This document shows positions 37,537 to 49,042 of a stretch of 64,000 nt of DNA, piece by piece; within the stretch, counting starts at the first letter, position 1; each line of letters starts with the position of its first letter. Source of the stretch: Jaltomata sinuosa (lineage: Eukaryota > Streptophyta > Magnoliopsida > Solanales > Solanaceae). The position numbers were made by a program, and so were the translations under genes. The notes below the pieces were generated by a model that worked only from the letters and a program-made list of their open reading frames with translations, was not told where the DNA came from and made no database searches. The stretch spans positions 434,001-498,000 of the forward strand of contig QJPP01007228.1 in the NCBI GenBank assembly GCA_003996215.1, in the 5' to 3' direction.

Positions 37537-37984
37537 GTAAAATTGTGAATAATTTAATATTTTCGTTGCTTGAGCCTTGACTTATTATTGTAATTTTCTT
37601 TAAATTTCGCCAAACTTAAAAAAGAACCTTGCATTAATGACATGTTAGAATCGTAGATTGTTAAGAAATGGAACTTTAGTAAGTCCTATGCATCGATAAA
37701 CTATTCACAATTTTACGTCTTACATGTATTATGAGAGTGCGTTCCATATATTATCTATGCATATTCCTTTAAACTATTACTGAGCAGTAGCTAAACCATT
37801 TTTCCCTTCTGATCACTTCACTATACCTTCTCTAAATTGCTTTTTCAAAAATAAATTCGTCTTGTCAGATGACCCCTATTTTGGAGTGATATTGTGCGTT
37901 TTTATTGGGTGAATTGGTCTCTTTCATTTTTAATCATTCAATATCTGATACTTTCTTTGTTTTTTCTGTTAATTAGATTTAACT

Positions 37985-38100
37985 ATGTCTCGACTTCATG
38001 GTCCTAAAGCTTGATCACCTGTTTGGATTCACTATGAAAAGCTTGAAGAAAATGATGATAGATGATGCACAATAAAATGTATTCATTGTAGTACATGGAA
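37985..38100 (+). pseudogene. hAT transposase relic, BED zinc-finger start
   Basis: From an ATG at 37985 the frame shows SPVWIHYEKLEEN and then KCIHC, which is the W/Y and CxxC part of a BED-type zinc finger such as begins plant hAT transposases. Two stops interrupt it and it ends in AT-rich sequence. It lies downstream of the C-terminal relic in the same orientation, so the two pieces are in the wrong order for one element. Confidence 0.6.
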
Positions 38101-39036
38101 TAAGTATTCTCTTCAATTTCATACAATTCACTTCTTTTATTATAGACTAGTTTAGTTTATGTTTTACATGTGGGTCGAGAAATCTTGTACTTTTCTTTAT
38201 TTCTTTAATTCCTTGTCATATATTGTTTATCTAAGTGTGTAGTATTTTATTTTTTGTTTTAATCTTGTGTTTGAGAATACTCATTATTAAAGTTTAGTTT
38301 AAATCTCGTGTTTTGCTCATGTATTGAACGATTTTTAGATATAATGAAGTGAGTTAATGTTTCTTCAATTATTATTGTTCTTTAATGTTTCTTGAGAGAG
38401 TAGCCAACCCTGTAGGAATCGCCCATTTACTTTGATTTTGAGCTCCAAAGAGAAAAATCGTGGTTGAGAAAGACTAATTAACAAGAATTTGAGGCGTTAA
38501 CCATTATCTAATAGTTCGAGCTAGCGATAGGAGAATTATTTGTGTCACATTCGGGTGTTCTTAATATGCTTAATTGATCTAGAAATAGTCAATTGAGTAG
38601 TCTTGCTAGTGTTCGAAAGGAACTAATGTAGATTTATTACCCGAGACTAATTAACATAAATTTCCTCTTATTCGTAAAATTGTGAATTACATTAGAGTGA
38701 TTTCGTTGTATCCATGATTGGTGTCAACTTGTCATTGATCATTTTACTTGCTTTCTAGATTAATTTGTATTTTCATATTAGTCATAATTTTCTCAAAAAT
38801 CAAAATATTTATCAAGTATTTGAATTAGAATAATTGGACATATTGTTCTATGTAGGATCAATCCCATTTCATAGTTGAATAAATTATATTGCATATGATC
38901 ACCGTGTACACTTTCTCACTTTGAGAAGTGAATTTGGACGTTATCATAAACTCCTAATATTTAGGAATTTAAATCACTTAAAGTTTTTATAGAATGTGAT
39001 TCGTCAATTTTTTTCTTTTTCATATTTTTTAATTAC
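38101..39036. other. AT-rich spacer
   Basis: I found no recognisable gene or element ends. Part may be the decayed interior of the hAT copy that begins at 37985. Confidence 0.4.
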
Positions 39037-39039
39037 TGA

Positions 39040-39390
39040 GGGGTCGTTTGGTAGCCGGTTAGAGTTATGCAAGTATTAGTAATGTAGGGACTAGTTATGA
39101 GGGAATTTATGTATTATTTATGGAGGTATTAGTTATGCAAGAATTAGTTATTCATGTATTAGTTATACATGTATTACTTATTCCACCTTCTATCCTGCAT
39201 AATATAATACATTGATTCCCTCATAACTTATACATGTATTAGTTATGCGGATTTCTAAATTGCAAACCAAACACCGTATTAATTTTATACATGAATAATT
39301 TATATTCTAACCCGTTACCAAACGTTATATTACTTATGTAGGATTTAATACATGTATAACCCACCTCCAAACCAGCTACCAAACGACCCC
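39040..39390. mobile_element. MITE with GGGGTCGTTTGGTA ends
   Basis: This 351-bp element has inverted ends ggggtcgtttggta and taccaaacgacccc. TGA lies on both sides (39037-39039 and 39391-39393), consistent with a 3-bp target duplication of the PIF/Harbinger type with a variant middle base. The interior is built from attagttatgcatgtatta-like words in both orientations. A shorter element with the same ends is at 56122-56275. Confidence 0.8.
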
Positions 39391-39654
39391 TGACTTCTTA
39401 TAGTACTTTGTATATCAAGTTATTTGTGTATAATACCGGTTCAATATTAGTTATAATTAGATTATATATAATCAATTAACACTATATTTTTTAGGAGTTA
39501 CAGAATTATCTTCATTTTATAGCTTGTTCAAACTTTTAAAATTTAATTATTTTCTAAAAGTACTTACTATTGAAGTTTTTCCGAAAAATACTATTGGAGC
39601 ACAATAGTTTGTGTGTTGACTAATTAATTTGAAAAATATTTTGTCAATACTAGA

Positions 39655-40340
39655 GCAGGAATTATGCTTAGCTAAAGTGTCAAAAGTATTTTATTTATTT
39701 TTTGGAAAAAAGCTTTTTTCTTAATTTTTGTTACTACTCAAAATCACTTATCTTTTTAACTTAAAAAACTTAGTACAACACCTCAACTTTATAAAACAAA
39801 ATATTTTTTATTTAAAAAAAAAAGGGATAGGTGTTTTTGATTATCAAGGTGCTTGGTCAAAACATACTATTATTCTTTAATCGAAGGTTTAATTAGTTGA
39901 TTAGAAAAGATAAGTAAAAGGGAAGATAAATTGTAAATTAAACTTGGAAAAACTTGGAAAGAAATAAGATGAGATAAATATGAAAAAGCAGATGATGGTC
40001 ATAATAGGATGAGGGTACTATAATTTAGAAATATAATTAGTAGCCGAACTTTGAAGAAAATGTTAAAAGAGTCAATCGATAGAAAATCAACTGTAATATT
40101 TATCGAGTATAATTAAGCAGTATGTCATGAATAACTTTCTTTTTTAATTGAATTTTAAATTTGCTTTTAAAATAGTATCAAAATAGCACACAATTAGGAT
40201 AATATTAATAATTGAATTTAGCTATTTAGGCATATTTATTTAAGATAAAATACAATCAAAGAGAGGTAAAAATGCAAGTAAATTTTGAAGGCTTTTAATA
40301 ATATAAAGACTCATAAACCTAAAAGGAACCCAAAGTGGGA
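39655..40340 (+). repeat. Duplicated 5' flank of the plus-strand CYP71D pair (copy 1)
   Basis: Words such as attatgcttag, aaagtgtcaaaagtattt, aaaacatactattattcttt and cataataggatgagggta recur in the same order at 43430-44000 upstream of copy D. With the gene bodies included, the duplication unit is about 3.6 kb (start codons at 41055 and 44654). Confidence 0.85.
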
Positions 40341-40618
40341 AAAGTTTCCTAACGTGACTATATAGAAATGATTCTTTTTTGGATTTATTTTTTCTGTTTT
40401 AGTTTGTGTATTGCCTAATATGTTTACTTTTTATATATAGATATTATAATTGTTGTGGCCTATTGCACACCAATCTTAAATGTGTGCCTAACTTCTTATC
40501 CTCTACTACTCCACCTGGTTTGCCTAATTTCTTATAAGTTCAATATAAATATTGAGCTTCTCATTTTAAGAAATATACTACTAACTACCTATATTTCCAC
40601 TTCAAACATTCATAATAT

Positions 40619-41032
40619 TGTTGGGATCGAAATTGAGAGGGCATCATGAAGAAATTAATATTTACAAATCTTTAAAGTGATAAATCAGATGACAAAGAAA
40701 AATATACTAAAAAGCATAATATTATTATGGCTTTGGTCAATTGGCCTACATATGAAAAACTAAATCAAAAGACATAAAATCTATGAGAGAATAATTTCCC
40801 CCTAACCAAGATTCTTTGATGACTACATTGTGATTGTTATTGTGTTGTGTATGAAAAGTAACGATCTTCTATTTATAGAAGTCTAAAACTTCTCCTCCAA
40901 TAAATAATTAACTAATTATGGAAGAGATCTTTTCTTAGAAAGAAACCTTTTCCACCAAGAAATTTTTTTCAAGGTAAAACACAATTATGATATAATTCAA
41001 ATAAAGTAGGAAATTTCGGACAAACCCTAACA
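40619..41032. mobile_element. Solo LTR (414 bp) in the 5' leader of the CYP71D pseudogene
   Basis: The insert begins tgttgggatcg and ends accctaaca, giving the TG...CA ends with short inverted repeats expected of an LTR. It is flanked by a perfect 5-bp duplication AATAT (40614-40618 and 41033-41037). The corresponding DNA is absent from copy D, which confirms it as an insertion. It separates the TATA box (tataaat at about 40544) from the ATG at 41055. No internal retrotransposon region or second LTR is present, so it is a solo LTR or the remnant of a TRIM. Confidence 0.85.
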
Positions 41033-41054
41033 AATATAACACCTTCTGAGACAT

Positions 41055-41975
41055 ATGGAGACACAACACTTACATTTTCATCTTCATTTCACTCTTGTTA
41101 TTCCTTTCTTTCATCTTTCATATATGGAAGGAATCAAAAACCTTTAACAAAATATTGCCTCCAGGGCCATGGAGGCTACCTTTTATCGGAAACTTGCACC
41201 AATTTATGAATGGCCACCTACCACAAACGAAATCATGAAAGCTCAAGACCTTCATTTTGCTTTCAGGCCTCAAACACTGGCTGCAGATATTATTATGTAC
41301 AATTGCTGGGACATTGAAACATGTCAATATAGTGATTACTGGAGAAACATGCGCAAAGTATGCATCATGTAACTTCTTAGCCCAAAGATGGTCAAATCAT
41401 TTAATTCAATTCGGCAAGCAGAGATGACAAGTCTTATTTCATCGATTAATTCCATGCCTGACTCATTAATCAACTTGTCAGACAATTTAGTCAAAAATAT
41501 TGAAGGTTCACAAAGAATAAGCAGATGCAATTTTAGAAAATATCATTGATGAACATCGGAAAAATCGAGCAAATGGTAAAAAGGGCAATAGTGAGTCCGG
41601 AGGTGAAAATTTAATCGATGTTCTACTGCGAGTCATGGAGAGTGGTGAATTGAAAACTCTCATCACGAATAATAATATCAAAGCAGTTATTTTAGTAAGT
41701 TTAGTGCCACATAAAACATCTCATTCTCTTTCCTTTTTTTCATTTTATTATTTAGTAGTATAATATTGGAACATTATAAAATAGATATATCTCAATATTT
41801 TAATTACATGCAGGATATGTTCTTAGCAGGAGCTGAAACATCATCTACAACAATTATTTGAACATTGACAGAAATGATAAGAAATCCAAGTATCATGGTT
41901 AAAGCACAACTTGAAGTTGGAGAAATTTTTAAGGGAAAGAAAATATTTGAGGATAAGTATCTAAAATTAGTGATT
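41055..41975 (+). pseudogene. CYP71D pseudogene, copy C
   Basis: Alignment by eye with copy D shows an intact ATG and the first six codons, then a 1-bp insertion that shifts the frame. A deletion of about 0.1 kb follows between the LPHH region and the EIMK region. A stop codon replaces Glu after KVCIM (41369-41371). A second deletion of about 0.2 kb in exon 1 removes the segment after LINLSDN. The intron remains recognisable. In exon 2 the Trp codon of the I-helix segment is a stop (TTATTTGA near 41860), and the gene breaks off at about 41975, before the ExxR and haem motifs. It cannot make a P450. It is the tandem partner of copy D. Confidence 0.95.
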
Positions 41976-43079
41976 AAATTAGATACCACAAATTGGTGTA
42001 ATATACCATAAATTAAATTACAGTTGAAAAAATAAAATGAACAAAAATAAATAAAAAATATATTCAAGCTGTGGCGTGAATATCTCACTCTCTTTAAGGA
42101 AATTCAAGCTCACTGTAGCATAATCTATACCGATCAAACAGTATCACTCTTGACTTGTCCCGTCCAAAATACAACAACCTAACAATGTCATACAACTCAA
42201 GCAACTTTCAATTAGTTGAATAGTCCAAAGCTCCACCAAAAAAATATGTTCCTTCAACATATAATTACTCTCTTTTGTATAGTGAAGTTAGTTAGAGACT
42301 TAGAATATTTTCTTTGTCTCAACTCTCTCATTCAGTACGCTAACTTCAAAATATAAATACAACATATTTCTTATACCCACTTCTCATACTTTTTCTCTAT
42401 ATTTTCTTATTACTATCTAATATAAGGGACAATCTAATGATTTTGTAGTCCTTGGTTACATTCCAACCAAGGCTTTCCAATTAAATGATTACATTCCAAC
42501 TAACAAAATTTCTCTTTCAAAGTTACCCCTATATTTATCTTTTATTACTTAGTTCATATACTACCCAACAATCAAAGCACTTTCAAGTCTCTCTTGGTAA
42601 ATACATAATCATTTGGACTAACATTTTGAAGGTCATTTTACATATACTATAACATTTTTATATATTTTATTTTTACCTCTAATAAATTTCTTTATTACTT
42701 GGGTTGCCACATCCATTTTGGTAAATTTTGAAAACTTCAAGATCATCTTAAAATGCTTTAAAAATAGTGAACTTTGATAAAATGCTATAGAAAAATTATC
42801 TCAAAATATTTATCGCTTTAGAAATTCAAGACAAAAGTTAGTAATCATTTTCAACTTTTTATATATATATTAAAGAACTATATCATCTTAATAGTGCTCA
42901 ATTCTAAAAAAATATCTAATAAATACAGATAACTTTATAATTTTTTAATCTAATTATATAACTAAAAAATTTAATAATTATGAATACTTGTGAATAAGAT
43001 ATGTCAAATGTGCCACTAGATTATATATTAAATAGACAATAAAAAAGGGTAATACAAATTATTTTGTTTAATTGAAATA
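41976..43079. other. Unassigned AT-rich DNA after the pseudogene breakpoint
   Basis: CYP71D similarity stops abruptly at about 41975. The following 600 bp (aataccataaattaaattac and onward, ttcaagctgtggcgtgaata, cttgacttgtcccgtcc) resemble the non-coding end of a retroelement in style, but I could not identify ends or a target duplication. No gene is seen. Confidence 0.4.
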
Positions 43080-43327
43080 CCCCTTTCGTTTCAATTTGTT
43101 TGACCTACTTTCTATTTTAATCCGTTTCAAAAAGAATAACCATTTCCCCTTTTAGTAACTTTTTAGTTTCAACGTTCCACATGGCATGTTTAAGACCACA
43201 AAATTAAAGGGCATTTTGGTACATTTCACATATTTTTAATTTAAGGCCACAAGATTAAAAAATCTCCTTTATTTTCTTAAACTCTGTGCCAAGTCAAAAT
43301 AGGTCAATCAATTTAAAACGGAAGGAG
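43080..43327. mobile_element. Stowaway-like MITE
   Basis: This 248-bp copy is flanked by TA (43078-43079 and 43328-43329). It starts cccctttcgtttcaatttg and ends atttaaaacggaaggag. It has the same internal word order as the element at 1120-1367 (ttccacatggcatgtt, aagtcaaaataggtcaa). Confidence 0.82.
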
Positions 43328-43429
43328 TATCTATTATTATATCTTGAATTGGGCCCAGACTTAGCACGGGCCTAATAAAACTAGTATACAATATAATGCA
43401 AGACCACCACTATTTACAGGTGCGGAATT

Positions 43430-44000
43430 TTTCCTTAGGGCGGGAATTTATGCTTAGTCAAAGTGTTAAAAGTATTTTTGGAAAAAAACTATTTTTTTAT
43501 TTCTATTACTACTCAAAATCACTTATTTTTTTTTACCTAAAAACTTAGTCTAAAACCTCAACTTTATAATAAACGTATTTTTTTATTGAAGAAAAGGAAG
43601 GCATTTTTTATCACCGGGGTGCTTGGTCGAAACATACTATTATTCTTTAGTCAAAATTTTAATTGATTAGGAAAGATAAATAAAAGGTAAAATAAATTGT
43701 AAATTAAACTTGGAAAGAAATAAGATGATGGTCATAATAGGATGAGGGTATTAGAATTTAGAAATATAATTAGTAGCAAAACTTTAAAGAAAGTGTTAAA
43801 GAGTCGATTAATATAATATTTACCAAGTATAATTAAGCAGAATCGTCGGTCCATGTCCTATTTCCCTTAGGACTTGGACTTTTTATTGTTTTATGCACAA
43901 CACGTAACCAATATGTCCCTTTTTCATCAACTTGTTCCTAAAGTGGGAAAGTTTCCTAATGTGACTATATAAAATGATTCTCTTTTTGGATTTATTTTTC
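43430..44000 (+). repeat. Duplicated 5' flank of the plus-strand CYP71D pair (copy 2)
   Basis: This matches 39655-40340 in order, with indels. Further shared words (attgttgtggcctattgca, tcaatataaatattgagctt) run on to the start codon of copy D. It shows that copies C and D arose by a tandem duplication that included their promoters. Confidence 0.85.
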
Positions 44001-44551
44001 TAGTTTAGCTTGTTCAGGTGTATTTTTCTCTTATATTATCTTTTTCATATGTATTGCCTAATATTATTTATATATATACTTTATGGAATTTCAAAGGAGT
44101 TTTAGATTAATAAGGAGTACATCATAACATATATAGATGTTTGATATTGCAAGGGCAGATTCAATATGAGTTGTGGGAATTTATGAAAACTCAAATTTTG
44201 TTCAAATCCTATATATATAAAGATGAGATATGCATAGTAAATATCTCAATAATTAGCTCTACTTATTTTAATTTATAAGGATAAGACATGAATAGTAAAT
44301 ATCCCAACTTGGATATAAATGAGACCTGCTTAGTAAATATTCAATAATTGACTGCGCTTATTTTAACTCGTCTAAATTTAATTTAATTTGAGCACTTGAA
44401 TAAACGGAAACCAAACCCTACTAAATAAGAGTCAATTGTTGTGGCCTATTGCATACCTATCTTAAAATGTGTGCTTAATTTCTTATCCACTGCCCACCCC
44501 AGCCCCCACCCCTACCCCCCACTTGGTTTGCCTAATTTCTTATCAGTTCAA

Positions 44552-44559
44552 TATAAATA
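44552..44559 (+). promoter_or_regulatory. TATA box of CYP71D copy D
   Basis: tataaata lies about 100 bp upstream of the ATG at 44654, within sequence shared by the promoter of copy C and, more loosely, that of copy B. The position fits a core promoter with a 60-70 base leader. Confidence 0.6.
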
Positions 44560-44653
44560 TTGAGCTTCTCATTCTAAGAAATATACTACAGCTAGCTTTC
44601 CTCTTCAAGCATTCATAATATTATATAGGAATATTATACACTTTCTGAGATAT

Positions 44654-46246
44654 ATGGAAACACAACACTTACTTTTCATCTTCATATCACTCTTGTTATT
44701 CCTTTCTTTCATCTTTTATATATGGAAGGAATCAAAATCCATTAACAAAAGATTGCCTCCAGGGCCATGGAGGCTACCCTTTATCGGAAACTTGCACCAA
44801 TTAATGAATGGCTGCCTGCCACATCATACTTTCAAAAATCTATCACAAAGGTATGGTCCGATCTTTCATTTACGTCTCGGACAAGTATCACTCGTTGTTG
44901 TATCTTCACCTGATATAGCAAGAGAAGTTATGAAAACTCAAGACCTTCTATTTGCTACTAGACCTCCATCAATGGCCGGAGAAATTATTATGTACAATCA
45001 CTCGGACATTGGAGCATGTCCATATGGTGATTACTGGAGAAACATGCGCAAAGTGTGCATTGTGGAACTTCTTAGTGCAAAGATGGTCAGATCATTTAAC
45101 TCAATTCGACAAGCAGAGATGTCAAGTCTTATTTCATCGATTAATTCCATACCTAACTCACTAATCAACTTGTCAGATAAAATATTTTGGTTTACAAGTT
45201 CAGTAACTTGTAGGTCGGCTTTTGGGAAAGCAATCGATGGTCAAGATAAGTTGATAACATTGGTGAAGGATGTCGCATCATTAGCTGGATTTGACGTGAC
45301 TGATTTATTTCCTTCCCAAAAATGGCTTCACTATATTAGTGGAGTGAAGTCAAAAATATTGAAGGTTCACAAAGAAGCAGATGTAATTTTAGAAAATGTC
45401 ATTAATGAACATCGGGAAAATCGAGCAAATGGTAAAAAGGGCAACGGAGGTGAAGATTTAATTGATGTTCTACTGCGTGTCATGGAAAGTGGTGAATTGG
45501 GAACTCCCATCACAAATAAGAATATCAAAGCAGTTATTTTCGTAAGTTTATTGCCACCCATTTTATTATTTAGAGTATAATATTGGAACATTAAAAAATA
45601 GATATATCTCAATATATTTAATTACATGCAGGACATGTTCTTAGCAGGAGCTGAAACATCATCTGCAACAATTATTTGGGTATTGACAGAAATGATAAAA
45701 AATCCAAGTATCATGGCTAAAGCACAACTTGAAGTTAGAGAAGTTTTTAAAGGAAAGAAAATATTTGAGGATACTGATTTAGAAGAGTTGAAGTATCTAA
45801 AATTAGTGATTAAAGAAACATTAAGGTTACACCCTCCTTTTCCTTTATTACTCCCAAGGGAATGCAGAGAAGAAACAAGAATTGGAAAATACACAATACC
45901 TATCAGAACCAAAGTCGTCGTGAATGCATGGGAAATCGGAAGAGATCCTAAATACTGGCATAATTCAGAAAGTTTTATTCCTGAGAGATTTGATAATAAT
46001 TCTATTGATTTTCGAGGAAATCATTTTGAGTTTATTCCCTTTGGTGCGGGAAGAAGAATGTGTCCAGGATTGTTATTCGGCTTAGTGAACGTAGAACATC
46101 CTTTAGCTCAGTTACTTTATCACTTCAATTGGAAGAATCCTTATGAAGCCCCTCTAGAGAATTTTGATATGACTGAAACATATGGAATAACTGCAAGAAG
46201 AAAAGAGGATCTTTGTTTAATTGCTACTCCTTTTGGTCCATCTTAA
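44654..46246 (+). CDS. CYP71D: CYP71D-type cytochrome P450 (500 aa, two exons), copy D
   Basis: Exon 1 is 44654-45541 and exon 2 is 45632-46246, joined in phase 0 for 500 aa. The four residues fewer than in copies A and B come from a shorter KKGNGGEDL linker and from one other small gap in exon 1. The membrane anchor is at about 5-24, followed by RLPPGPWRLPFIGNLH, C-helix WRNMR, I-helix AGAETSSA, KETLRLHPP, PERF and haem-binding FGAGRRMCPG. All catalytic landmarks are intact. It is on the opposite strand to A and B, and its broken tandem partner C lies 3.6 kb upstream. It is probably an ER monooxygenase of specialised metabolism, perhaps terpenoid, by analogy with other Solanaceae CYP71D enzymes. 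The substrate is not determinable. Confidence 0.94.
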
Positions 46247-47182
46247 CAGTAGAAGTGGACTAATTAAGAACTTTGTTTGTTTTAATTAAGTAGTTGTATA
46301 CATTTCACTGGTTGCAGCTTGTTTATCAGCCAGTGATTGAATAAGAAGATAATACTGTAGTACTTATTTTACAATAACTCTTGATTTAGCACTACTTGTG
46401 TTTTGACTATTAATTATTAGCCACACACTTGATGGTGTGCAGGAGCTTCAACGCACCTCGACAAAATTCAATTTCACAAAATACTTATCTTTGTCCATCA
46501 AAACTTTGAATAAATAATAAACTTCGAATTTAATAAATTATAAGTAACTAAGTAAAAAAGTTGATGCAAGTCTATACGTAAATTTGGTTGACTTTGCTAT
46601 TCATTGCTCATGTTGTTTTCTTTTAACGATTTTGTTCGATTGAAATCAATTTTTTGCCACCATAGTTAATTTTTCTATTCACTACTTCTTTCTTTCCTTT
46701 TTATTAGTTCAGTATTAACTTTTCGCTCCCCTTAAGAAGTCATTTGTTAAAAGTTTATTTTATCAAAATTATTCTTATTAATGATATTAAAATTCTATTA
46801 ACAAAGTATTGATTGGGAATTATGGATACTTAATGATAAGATCATTATTGAAAGGAAATAATGTAATAAAACTCTCTCGATCTGTTAAAATGAACTAGTA
46901 AAAAAAATGAATATACAGGACTAATAAATGTTTTGAATTAATTACTCCCGTATAAGAATGAAGAAGAATATAAAATCAACTTGAAAATAAAGTATATATA
47001 GATAGCTCAAAGAGAAGGTTATATAACAAACATAGTACTGTTAACAATCATATAACAAAAACAAAATCAAAACATAACTACTAAACATCACACATCTCAT
47101 TAATAGTTGGAGAAATTTTTTTGGTGATGTGTAAACTAAAAACAGTGAAATGATTGAGGCATTGTCTTTCCTAATTACCAAA
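46247..47182. other. 3' flanks of CYP71D copy D and the lipid-transfer gene
   Basis: The two genes converge here. The interval is AT-rich with no recognisable gene or bounded element. Confidence 0.5.
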
Positions 47183-49042
47183 TTAATTAATAATTACTAA
47201 ACTCATAAACGATGCAACAGCAACAAATCCTCCAAATTTGGATGTCACAGTACTAGCTGTGTTTTCTGCTGGTGGACTTGCAGTTTTGTTACTGGAACTC
47301 GAACCTGAAAAAACGACGTTACGTTAGCTAATATAAAGAGCCCGTGTGACTTAGCTGATTGAAAATAAACCAATAAATCATGTATTTGAATAGAAGTGCG
47401 GAAATTGTAATAAGTGTGTTATGTTAACAACTGACGTCCTTATAGTTAACATATATATATATACACATAAAAATTTAAATAATAAAATAATAAAAATATT
47501 GGTCAAACAAAACATGTTTATAAATTGAGGACGACCAACTTATAAATTTAACATTAAGAATACTTACTGTTAGTCTCTGAAGGAGATGGGGCCGAAGCTG
47601 AACCAGGTGATGCAGCAGCTATATTAATGCACATTAAAACAAAAAATTTAATTAAATAGACTAATTAGTATGAATTGTTATCAAACATTCAAATTAGATT
47701 TAAGTTAGGTCACTCAAAAAAACATTTACAGATAAGCTTTTTAAATATATAAAATTTGTAACTTCAAATATAAGATAAATTATCCACAGTATCTTAATTA
47801 GTCCAAGACAGTGCACAAGCATAATAGGCAACAAAATCTATTTGATTAAAAAATTGATATTTTATCCACGGTATCTTGATTAGTTGTCATGACCATTGCT
47901 AAAAATAATTGGTGAAAAATCTATATCTTAAATTAAAACAAAAATTAATTATTTATTCTTCCTTTATTCTTTTTTCTTTTCTTTTTTTAAAACCCCCGTA
48001 AAAGTTTGCAGTCGCTATTCTTTGAGTGCACACTGGATAAATCTGTTCATGTGCAATAGCTCGCAAATTAAATCACATGGGAGATAAAACCACACTAGAC
48101 AAGGTCAATGAGACGAGCTCTAACTGAAAAGATTGTTGATGAGGGAAATCGATCACAGATCTCTCATGTCCGGAAACCACTCACCCAACCAAACTCAACC
48201 AACCCTTGTGAGTACCACTTTTATTCTTACTCCAATAAACGTGGAGAGCCATTTATGTGGTGAACGGAAAAGTGGTATTAATGAGATCATAGAACAAATA
48301 AGGTTAATTTAGTCAATTTATCTTTTTAAGTAATTTTTTTAAAGACTGTACAAATACAAACATGACAAATAAAATGAAACGAAGAAAGATTTCACATGTA
48401 CCGCATTTATATCAATCAACTTTACCAAATGCAATGCATATTGTGAGTCAAGAATGTTAGTGTCCATGATGAGAAGTAGATAGCCAAAAAAAAAACACAA
48501 ATTAGGCGAAATCAGAATTGAGTTATAGAACATATATTAAATACCTTTTCTAATGTATATACATAGGTTGAATTAAATGTAACGAGTTCAATTGAACACA
48601 TGCATGCATGCAAAAATTGGTTTGGAAGAAGAAAAAAATATTTACCATTTTTGCAAAGGGAAAGATCAGGTTTAGCACCACAAGATTTTGCAAAATCTAA
48701 AGCTTCAGCTTCAGTAACATTCAAACTCTTCATAACATTAGCATTACCAAACACAGTGCAAATGCACTGTGTATCATTTGTAACCATTTCCTTCAACGGC
48801 TCACAGCACGTTGCTGGAGGAGGATTTTTTGTATGCGATGTCAATGCAGGTTGACATGGTATTAGTTTTTGCACGCATGGCATTGCGGAAACAGCCCCTT
48901 TTCCAACACCACCAGCATCGCCACCACCAACACCACTAGCCAAAAATGCACCGATCATATGTTTATCGATATCAATGCCATGAGATAAACCCACAAAAAC
49001 CCATGAGAAAATTGCAACAAGATATGATTTGGAATATGCCAT
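47183..49042 (-). CDS. GPI-anchored non-specific lipid-transfer protein (189 aa, three exons)
   Basis: Minus-strand exons: 49042-48646, 47618-47568 and 47304-47183. Phases match and give 189 aa. A signal peptide covers about residues 1-22 (SKSYLVAIFSWVFVGLSHG). The mature domain has the eight-cysteine pattern of plant lipid-transfer proteins in order: PC, IPC, TCC, CIC, SC and LC (about residues 55-132). Exon 2 encodes a short Ala/Ser/Pro-rich linker. Exon 3 adds more Ser/Asn and ends in a hydrophobic tail (FGGFVAVASFMSLVIIN), typical of a GPI-anchor signal. LTPG proteins sit on the outer face of the plasma membrane and in the wall and take part in cuticle or suberin lipid export. A 25-residue Gly-rich insert (GVGGGDAGGVGKG) precedes the first Cys. 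The exact subfamily is uncertain. Confidence 0.88.
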
